64,000 nt of DNA, taken from the NCBI GenBank assembly GCA_035771175.1, contig CM069606.1:29345816-29409815 (forward strand), written 5' to 3'. The first letter of the stretch is position 1. Every line of letters begins with the position of its first letter. Below, piece by piece: positions 55,786 to 64,000 of this stretch. The notes below the pieces were generated by a model. It searched no databases, had not been told where the DNA came from, and worked only from the letters and a program-made list of their open reading frames with translations. This DNA is from Paratinospora sagittata. Taxonomy: Eukaryota > Streptophyta > Magnoliopsida > Ranunculales > Menispermaceae. The position numbers were made by a program, and so were the translations under genes.

Positions 55786-56069
55786 TGTGGCGACCTCACA
55801 CCCCGAACCCCCATCCCCCTTGGGACGGTGTGCGGAATGCCTGGGCGGGACGCCTGGCTTAAGCATCGTCAACCATCCCATATCATCCATTAGGATGGTT
55901 GAGACCCTACAAGCTTCAACCTAACACAAAACCAACCCTGTAGGTACCTATAACAATTCCTAAAATCGACTGATCCACAATAACAAGACAAGAATAATCT
56001 CCAAAATATACACAAGACAATCATTCATCAAGTCCAGATTCTAGACCAACCTACGTCTTTGATACCAAC
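55786..56069 (-). mobile_element. Gypsy LTR end, short internal stretch and primer-binding site
   Basis: The reverse complement of 55786-55945 is an LTR 3' end (gtagggtctcaaccatc ... gaggtcgccaca) like that at 10146-10284. Between it and the next LTR end at 56070 is about 140 bases ending in tttgataccaac (56058-56069), the complement of a TTGGTATCA initiator-tRNA primer site. LTR - PBS - short interior - LTR resembles a degenerate TRIM. Confidence 0.55.
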
Positions 56070-56225
56070 TGTGGCGACCCCACACCCCTAACCACCATCT
56101 CTCACGGGACGACGTGTGGAATTCCGAGGTGGGACGCCTAACGTAGGCATTGTCAACCATCGTGCATCATCCATTAGGATGGTTGAGACCCTACAAGCCT
56201 CAACTTAACACAAACCAACCCTGTA
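56070..56225 (-). mobile_element. Gypsy LTR end, second copy
   Basis: tgtggcgaccccacaccccta ... atccattaggatggttgaga repeats the segment at 55786-55925 with the same orientation and lies directly beside the primer-binding site. Confidence 0.65.
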
Positions 56226-56447
56226 TGGTGTATATGGACTATTATTGTGGGTTTGTTATTTGACTTGATTATAGTATTATTATAGTTGTGGATTATAGAA
56301 TTGCACAGGTTATGATAAGTCTCGTAGGGTCTCAATCACCTTAGGTGAGTTAAGGGGTGGTTGGATATGCTTACCCTGAGTGTCCCGCCCCAGCATTCGG
56401 CAAGTCGCCCCGCGGGAGATGGTGGTCTGGGGTGTGGGGTCGTCACA
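56226..56447 (+). mobile_element. Gypsy LTR end, opposite orientation
   Basis: ataagtctcgtagggtctcaa ... gggtgtggggtcgtcaca matches 10150-10284 on the + strand. It is head to head with the copy at 56070-56225. Confidence 0.65.
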
Positions 56448-57553
56448 TGAGGACACATCAATTCCAATTATACAATCATTTTAAGGTGAAGAACGGTGTG
56501 AAAAGGCTTCCCAACCATATTCTCACTAGTTTCCAAGTCTATTTTTCTTACTAGGAACTTATATCCAATTACTAAAAATATCAATTCATTTCCTAAAATT
56601 CTTTTATCCACACCAAAATGTGTAACAACAAGCCCACTAGCATTCTACCAGAAGATTTACAGGTATTTCACCGAAGATCTACATATTTTTGGAAGCTCTC
56701 GGTCTTAAATCACACTACCAGCAACTGTTCCGGTTCAAATTCAACAAACTAAGTCAAACTAACCATTTTCTCAGTCTTTCCACAACTTAAGGAGTGATAT
56801 TCACCATTCTCAGCTAATTCCCAGTCAAAGTGGGTCAAAACCCCATTTTTGGGAACACTGGAACGACTCCCATAATAAAAATTACTCTGGGGAAAGGTCA
56901 TATATGACTCCAGTAGCAATTTCCTAAAGAAATACAATGAAAAACACTTATTGAAGTGTCGATTTGGGCAAAAATAGGATTTTCCCCTTCCGATAGCGTT
57001 TCCCCCTCATTCTATAGCTGAAATGGCAAAAAATGATCAAAAGAATTGATTAAAAAGCAATTTTAATCACACAAGCACTGCCACACTGGCCTGGTGGGAC
57101 CCATAGGAAATCCAGTCGATCAAATCAACCACCTGGTTCGCCTGTTTTCCTTATTATTTTCTCCATCAGTTATACTACCAAATGATCGCAAAATATACAT
57201 GTATTATACATCAAATTTTATGTAAAGGTAAATCTTGCACTCATTTATGACATAACCAACCATGTTTAAGATGCCAATTTTGAGTTAACACATCTATCAA
57301 CCTCTTATACACATAAAAATACGCTACGACTACATATACACATACATACGTCATAGTATGTCAATTTAATATATATGAGATTCGGGTTTAATTTCTCAGT
57401 TTGTTACATTAAAGCTCTTATTTGCTTCTAGATTTCTTTTCTTTTCTCAAGTTTTCTTTTTGGTTTTGAGGTGTGTTGGTTTGTGATAATAGTCTTCTAC
57501 AAAGCTCAATTCGCTCGAGTAGTGACAAGGTGTTAGTCAGCTGCTCATCTACT
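56448..57553. other. Unclassified stretch
   Basis: No coding frame or repeat end that I recognise. It may be further LTR body of the same gypsy family. Confidence 0.4.
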
Positions 57554-59744
57554 TGTTGGCCCAGTATTATAATCCAAGAAGGAGGGGGGGTGAATCGGAC
57601 TTGGCGGATTTTTGCATTACCTTTCGATTAAAATAATTAAACCGATAAAGTGCGCACTAGGTAACATTCAAAATAAACAAGTGCGGAAAAAATAAATGGA
57701 CACAACGATTTAGAGTGGTTCAGTTTCCTTGGAATCTACGACCACTACCCAATCACCACGATCAGGATTTTCCAATACACTATTGGCTACTCAACTTACG
57801 GGCGTAACTAGAAGTCGTTTACATTAACCAACATAAGGGCTTGGTTAGAAAGCCACACACACTAACCAACACAAGGGCTTGGTTAAAAAGCCCCACTGTA
57901 ACCAACTTACAGGTGTGGTTACGAGCCTGTACAAGTATATGGTATAGTCCCGATTGACTAACACGTCAACAATACATCAAGATTACAAAAGATAGAGAGA
58001 AGTGTTCTAAAACACTATCAACAATATTAAGCATACAATCTTGAATGAGTAAACGCCACTATTCCAACCACAATGAATTAAATGATGTGAAGTGTTGAAA
58101 TAGATTTTCTCAAATACATGCAATCGATTCAAGCATAAATGATATGAGATCAAGAATCGAATATGCACATGTATCCAAATATTGATTCTAACAATGATTT
58201 GATTAAAGTACAAGAATCAATATGCAACGATAATCAAGACTTGATGATTCTAAATGTATAAATAATTAAAATCAAGAATCAACCTACTCAAGTGATGATC
58301 TATGAAATCGATTCAATATAGTATAAGTCTAGCGCATGAATCGACACCACATGATATTTATGAAACCACTAAACAAGATAAAATGATATGAAGATCAAAT
58401 AGGGCTTCACAAACTATATTCAAAACGAAATCAGTTTTCAAGATAATAACACAAGCACAAAAATTGATTTACTCAAACAAAATCACAAGAATCTAAATAT
58501 AGAAATTTTACCCCACTTAGGTAAAGATGAAGCTTAGAAATTCTTCAAGTGTGATGATGGTTGAAAGATTTTTTGCTCAGAGATGATCAAGATTCAAAAA
58601 GATATGAAGAGAACACTCAAAAACGTCTTGATCTATGGCTCAAGAGAGTTTCTCAAAGATTTTGAAAGGTTTGACAAACTATACGGAAGTATGAATAAAA
58701 TAGCCGAACGTAGGTGAACTTTTGCTTAGAAAGATGTTTCAAATCACTCAAGAACTTGTTTTGGACTTATAGAAATTCTAAGATGAAAAACGGCACAAGT
58801 TCATGTATTTTGTAAAAGTTCTTCTTCAAATGAGCAAGTGTGGTATTTATAGAAAAATACCAGACCGAGGCACAAGAACGCGTTCCTCAAAGAAGGAGCG
58901 TGCTTCTACTTTGAAATCTTAAACTTTTTAGATTTTCCTCCAATCAAGGAGCGGGTTCCTTAATGTGCCCATTGGGCATAGGAACGAGGTCCTTCATCAA
59001 GAACCATTGTCTCTATAAAATTTTCTATTTTGCACTTGACTACAGGAGCACATTCCTATTAAGAGGAGTCCGTTCCTTTTTCCCTGATAAAAAAAATCTG
59101 AGTCTCGGGAAAATGCACAGAAGCGCGTTCCTTCACGTTGAAGTGATAGAAACCTGATTTTTTGATCGAAAAGGGTTTAAGACATTGTCAAACATATAAA
59201 CTAACTTTCAAAACATTTTTGACAAGATTGAAACACAATTGACAAAGATAAACACGTGTAAAACGATTGATTAAAACAATTTAATAATGCATTCGATCTG
59301 ATACATGTAAAACGATAAAACCATGAAAGTTGGTAATACGAGTGCATGATAATCAACAATATAAATATGCATGTTAAACAATTTTAACTATATGATTGCA
59401 CAATAATAATGATAATGTGTGTGCATGCATGATCAATATAATAATTGTGTATATGCATGAGTATGATAACCTATATGCATGATTTTCAAAAAGATGCAAG
59501 ACATATTGTGGTTGGAACGTGTAGTGGTTACTCTACAACACTAAGATTCTAAATAAGAATTACAAACATGAAGCTCTTGAATTTTCGTGCAATGTTGTTT
59601 CCATCCACATGTTTTGACAATATAGTTGAATCCATCTGATATAGCTAGTTAGGACTGAAACAACTACACCAAAGAGATTAGTGATCACAAGTATGTTGTT
59701 TGTAATCATCAAAACAAAATAGGGTGAGAGTAGGTGCATCAACA
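57554..59744 (-). mobile_element. Copia-type (SIRE-like) solo LTR, copy 4
   Basis: The reverse complement starts TGTTGATGCACC (from 59744), has ttttgatgattacaaac, and ends in a ctccttcttgg segment followed by actgggccaaca (57554). Flanks ctact (57549-57553) and ctatt (59745-59749) match at four of five bases. Repeated caagggcttggtta and ggtgtggttacgagcc motifs near 57800-57930 correspond to the gttgag repeats of copies 1 and 2. Carries the palindrome array at 58875-59133. Confidence 0.65.
58875..59133. repeat. Array of seven near-palindromic 14-mers
   Basis: Variants of AGGAGCGCGTTCCT occur at about 58875, 58894, 58947, 58980, 59044, 59064 and 59120. Ends (agga...tcct) are kept while the centre varies. 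Confidence 0.75.
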
Positions 59745-59749
59745 CTATT

Positions 59750-60660
59750 GTTGTATCTTCAAAGACAGACGCCGATCAACCTCTTGCACCAACGTGAGGG
59801 GTGAATTTATTTCAGGGACACTGTAGCACGGTTCCATCTTGTTTAACCTCTGCTCTTCTGAATTTGGTTTATTTTCTAAACTTGTTTTGTTATTTCTGTT
59901 ATAATTTATATTTAATATTATTTTAGTTCCTATTTATTTGTCCTTACATTATTGCTAACAAGTAGTAGATAGGGTGTTGTTATCCTCTAAGATGGTACTT
60001 TCACTGTTAAAAAACCAATCAGCGGGATCCAAATTGGCTTTAAGGAATTGGTGCCCAACCCCATCTTTTGCAGCATGAAAAGGTAAAGAATGTTCCCCAA
60101 ACCCATCAATAAGTATCAAGTGGACTTTGTATTTGATCAACAAGTGACAACCAAGGCATCATTATGGGGTTGACGTACTACCACGGTCTCTTCTTCAATG
60201 AAGTTGATGGTGATTGTCTATACTTTTAGCATTTCTGGGGGTCAGTGTTGTAGGCCCACTACTTCATGTGTCAAGCTTGTCGGGTATACGCCTACCTAGC
60301 TCTATTAGAATCTTCAGTGGTTGGGCCTTTGTTAATGACTTTGACCTCCAAGAGAGGCCTATCATCTCTTCTTTCCTCTATTGTGGTTGTTCTCTTGATA
60401 TAAAAAATAACTTGCAAGTGTACGAGGTTATTATAACACACTAACACTTATTCTTATTTTTATTAAGGTAATTTATTAAAGCCAACAAACACAAACTACA
60501 TCTACACAGAACAATGATAAACAAGAAACATTACAGTCTAGTATACAATTCACCTGAAGAATCTCTCAATAGGATATCTCTCAATGGATGAGCAAGATGA
60601 TCTTGAAACATGAGCCACTCCTCACTAGATTGATTAAGTAAAAGCACAAAAATCCACCGC
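59750..60660. other. Unclassified stretch
   Basis: Short open frames only (60214-60444 and 59955-60143), with no recognisable domain. Possibly LINE or other repeat remains. Confidence 0.4.
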
Positions 60661-60690
60661 CAAATTAGCTTATCTCTGACATTGCAAGAT

Positions 60691-61090
60691 ATCTCAAGAG
60701 CTCCATCTTGAGAGGTAATGGTGAATTTTCCACAAAGTGGATCTAATATACCAAGGAAAGGAAGTTTGACCTTGCATAACTTGGCAGAGAATCATGGAAT
60801 CAGTTTCAATTAGGATCCTCTCACCCACTATTGAATCAACTGCCAGAAGACCTTGTAACAAGGAAAAAAACTCAGAATATATAACTCCCATAAGCTCACA
60901 AATGCCAACAACAATAAGCACTAATTTTTCCCTATCGTCTTTAATCGCAACATCATAGCAACTTCTTGAGACTGAGAAAGAGTCATCCACGTTTAGTTTG
61001 ATAGAACCAAAGGAGGGTGGAGACCAAGCTGGTAATCGAGGAGCACCTTCAATCCTCTGACAAACTACTCTCCAATCTAATGTGGAACGA
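60691..61090 (-). pseudogene. LINE-type RNase H (RVT_3) fragment
   Basis: The minus strand reads WSPPSFGSIKLNVDDSFSVS, then CYDVAIKDDREKLVLIVVGI, YSEFFSLLQGLLAVDSIVGE and RILIETDSMILCQVMQG. The order D (in NVDDSF), E (in YSEFFSL) and D (in ETDS) fits the RNase H domain found at the end of some plant LINEs and in orphan copies. No RT lies beside it. Confidence 0.65.
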
Positions 61091-63154
61091 AAATAGGGAA
61101 AACTAAAATAATGTTAGACATTTAATTTTAGTAATTGTTGTAATTTATTTAGCATGATTTTATTTTAGATGGATGTGGATTTTATTATTTAGTAGGATTT
61201 TAGTTTCAAGATTATATAGAATGTTACACCCAACAATAAACAAACTACATATCATAAACAAGGTTGTGCCAGAACCGGGAACAACGCCTCAGCCTAGGAC
61301 AAGTCACACCTTGCCTCGACTATGGCCGAGGTCTACCATGCCTCAATTATAGACCTCGGTTATGGCCAAGGTACACCTTGGCCGAGGCACCACAAGCCTC
61401 TGGATCGACAACCATATTTATAAAGTGACAAGAGGTATTATGTTTTGAGGATTTTTCATTCCTTTTTTCAACGCCTTTTGAATCACTTGAACTAAAGTTT
61501 AGATGAAAATTTTGTGGTTATTTAAAGTTAATAGGTTATTTACATAATCGATAGATTGGTTAATAGGTTAAGTAAATTACATATAAACTTTAAACACTCA
61601 TAACTTTTTCATTCAACTTCTGATTTGAGTAATTCAAAAAATTGTTGGAAAAAGAAAATAAAAATCAACGTAAACCAATACCTTAAATTACTTTTTGGTC
61701 ATCAATTGCTATCACGACTGAAAATGACATGTTATTTAATATTTGAAAGCCATTGACTAGTGATGAGAAAATGACCCAATGTTTTGGGGTTTTGTAGATT
61801 TCTTACTCTTATTTTTAACATCTTTTGTAGATGATCAACATTTTGACCCATCGATCAATTGATGGTTAAGTAAATGACCTATAATCTTTAAACGATTAAC
61901 TTTTTTTATAGGAACTTTAATTTAAACAATTCAAAAGGTGTTAGAAAAAAGAAGAAGAAGATAAACCTACAAAAACCAATGTTGCCAGTCACTTTTAATA
62001 ATCGGTTGAGGGTCAATGGCTTTCGAATCATATATTATATATAAAAATAGAGTACTTCTATTTTGTTCTTCAAACTTTGATTTGAGCAATTAAAATGGCA
62101 TTGAAAGAGGAAGAAAGATCTACAAATCATCTGCTAACCCTACCCACCACCATTCCCACCCCCATCTTCTTTCATTTGCATCCCCTATTTACTCAAGCAA
62201 GTTTTCTTCATTCCAAATAGTATTTTAAAGCTAAGCTTAATCTTTGAAGCCTTAGAATCATTTTGAAAGTGTTTTCAATCACATTTTGTTGATTTTTAGT
62301 GTGGTATAAATCAATCCTAGGACATTCAAAAACTCTATTAATCTACACACTTTCAACGCATTATGACGAAAGATTCAAGTTTAGAAGAAGAAGCACATCA
62401 TTTTAAGGTGAGTTTTTATTTTTATTTTTATGCATTAAAAAAAATTTGAAAAATTCCGTGTTATGTTTTGCTTGCGTGACAAAACCAAGAACTTATCTTC
62501 TATCACACAGGACCAAACCGTACCAGGAATAAAATAAAAATAATAATTTTTTTGGTCTATTCTGTCTTAAAAGACAGAACAAAACTGTTCGATTTTGTCC
62601 TGTTCAACAAAACCAAACAGTTTTGTTATGTCAAACAAGACATAACCTATCGTGATTGGGCGGTCATACGTGACCAAATTGATCGTGGTTCCACCATTCC
62701 AAACTCTTTTTGCCACAATTTTTCGCGAGGTTTTCTACCAAAAAACACACCAAAACATTCTATTTTAACTTATAAACACTAAATATGATAAAAAAAAAAC
62801 ACAAGAGATTTCTTACCAAATTTAGTGATTTTATAATCTAAACATCGAATCTCCAACGATGAACTTCGCCACGGACGAATCAATACCACTGAATTTCTCT
62901 CTCAAAGAGGCGATTATAACAAGAAATTGGATGATTTTTATAGTGATTTAGGGTTTTGAAATTTTAATCTTGATGGAGATGGAGAGGGAGGGGCATTGGG
63001 TTTGAAAGGGTTGAAAGGTTTGAAAATGTGGGTATAATGAAAAAGATATTTTGGAAAGTTTAATGAGGTAAAGATAATATTTGAGAAATCAAGTGGGTAA
63101 AAATAGTAGGTGGGTGAGGATAAAATGTTAGTAGGGTATATCTAGCATCCCTAA
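61091..63154. other. Unclassified stretch
   Basis: AT-rich. Around 61290-61400 there are short alternating motifs (tggccgagg, cctcgg) resembling those in LTRs. No gene supported; the frame at 62552-62782 has no family match I know. Confidence 0.4.
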
Positions 63155-63280
63155 AAAAATATAGGATTTTTGACAATTCTAGACATGATTTTTTATTATC
63201 CACAAATAGGCATTAAAAAATACTATATCCAAAACTAGGAATGTTTTGGACACCTCGGCATCACTTACGCATCGAGTTGG
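63155..63280. repeat. Dispersed repeat, copy 2
   Basis: Matches 54661-54790: acaattctagacatgattttt, aaataggcattaaaaaata, gttttggacac. Flanking sequences of the two copies differ. Confidence 0.7.
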
Positions 63281-63915
63281 TGATTTTTTTTTTAAAAAAA
63301 AGCTTTTAAAAATATAGTGCGAAAAAAAAACCACAAAATCGTGCATGGGTTAAAACCCTTGTGTGATTTCGTGAAAGATAAAAAAAAAAAAAGAACCCCT
63401 TCATGAATGGTTTAAGAAAAAAAAGAAACTCCCGACAGTTAAAAAACAAATGAAACCACCGCTGTGCGTCATCTTTCTAGCAACTCTCTCTCCCTCTCCG
63501 ACGTCTTCCCATCTCTCTCTCGCATTCAACATCTCCGATTTGATTCTATTCAAACATTTTTTAGTTGAAAGTAACTAATTTTTTTAGGATTCTATTGATT
63601 TTAGAGATCCTTATGTAATCTTTGTTGCTGATGTTTTTGTTCTTGTTGGTTTTTACTTTTTTTTTTAGGTTTTCATTGATTTTAAAGATTTTGATCTAAT
63701 ATTTGTTGTTGTTGTATTTGATTTTGGTAATGGACCTACATTCTTTTACATGAAAGTAGAATGATAATATCTCAGTAACTGATTTTTCTAGGTTTTCAAC
63801 CATTTTAAATATCTTTATTTAATCTTTGTTGTTGTTGTATTTAGTTATAGTCGTTGAGTTACATGTTGTGATTAACAATATGTTCTTGAACTACAAATTT
63901 TGCACAAGGGGTTTC
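63281..63915. other. Unclassified stretch
   Basis: Contains ctctctccctctccgacgtc near 63484 and repeats of tttgttgttgttgtatttga (63693, 63827). No gene supported. Confidence 0.4.
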
Positions 63916-64000
63916 TGTAATACCCTAGGATTGCATAAAAAAAAAAAAATTGAACGTCGGGCAATGCCCGAATGTTCAGGCACCTGCCCGAATGGTTGGG
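63916..64000 (+). mobile_element. Possible LTR start, cut by window edge
   Basis: TGTAATACCCTAGGATTGCA resembles the TGTAATACCC starts of chromovirus-type gypsy LTRs, followed by cgggcaatgcccgaa, a short inverted repeat. The rest lies outside the window. Confidence 0.3.

Noticed and set aside
62552..62782. 76-codon frame near the right end
   Set aside because: Composition driven by repeated gacagaac / caaaac motifs; no homologous family recognised and no supporting neighbours.
1..64000. A new multi-gene biological system
   Set aside because: Every coding block I can support belongs to known retrotransposon families or to LPAT2; no unexplained conserved gene cluster is visible.

Overview
The window looks like nuclear DNA of a eudicot plant. 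It is AT-rich, the one host gene has many introns, and most of the rest is LTR retrotransposons, L1-type LINEs, hAT-like DNA elements and foldback repeats. I cannot name the species. I see no bacterial-style operon, CRISPR array, rRNA gene or tRNA gene.

Host gene. The only host gene I can support is a plant LPAT2-type 1-acyl-sn-glycerol-3-phosphate acyltransferase on the + strand. It has eleven exons between 22880 and 40921. Every splice junction and the full expected length (387 codons) can be traced, and both catalytic motifs are present (NHxxxxD in exon 4, EGTR in exon 7). The copy is nevertheless broken twice: one base is missing at the start of exon 6 (about 26083) and exon 9 has an in-frame TAA (40334-40336). 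Intron 9 also has a GC donor. Intron 7 is about 13.5 kb because it is full of transposon debris.

Layout. 1-4336: an Athila-like Ty3/gypsy element in two pieces facing opposite ways. 4340-5920: a truncated Athila-like LTR. 5921-22383: a decayed Tat-type Ty3/gypsy element on the - strand, with its 5' LTR and primer-binding site at 21537-22383, then gag, a double RNase H and integrase, tandem repeats, and an extra gene on the opposite (+) strand at 6029-15145. This element was later hit by a clean solo LTR (19821-21419, 5-bp target duplication) and two long copia-type LTRs (about 6160-11530 and 11840-13683). The first of these was itself hit by a 3.4-kb LTR-like unit (6902-10284) that carries a 540-bp palindrome. 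22880-41100: the LPAT2 locus. 41271-54260: an L1-type LINE on the - strand, split by a nearly complete copia element (42702-48258, target duplication ATATT) and another copia-type LTR (48914-51593). 54660-64000: a foldback element, gypsy LTR ends with a primer-binding site, a fourth long LTR (57554-59744), an RNase H fragment and long stretches I could not classify.

The most unusual points are: the doubly disabled LPAT2 copy; the antisense gene of the Tat element with the protease/RT block deleted; arrays of short complementary or palindromic motifs inside the long copia-type LTRs; a hAT-like element carrying a LINE fragment; and several independent large foldback structures. I found no convincing new multi-gene system.
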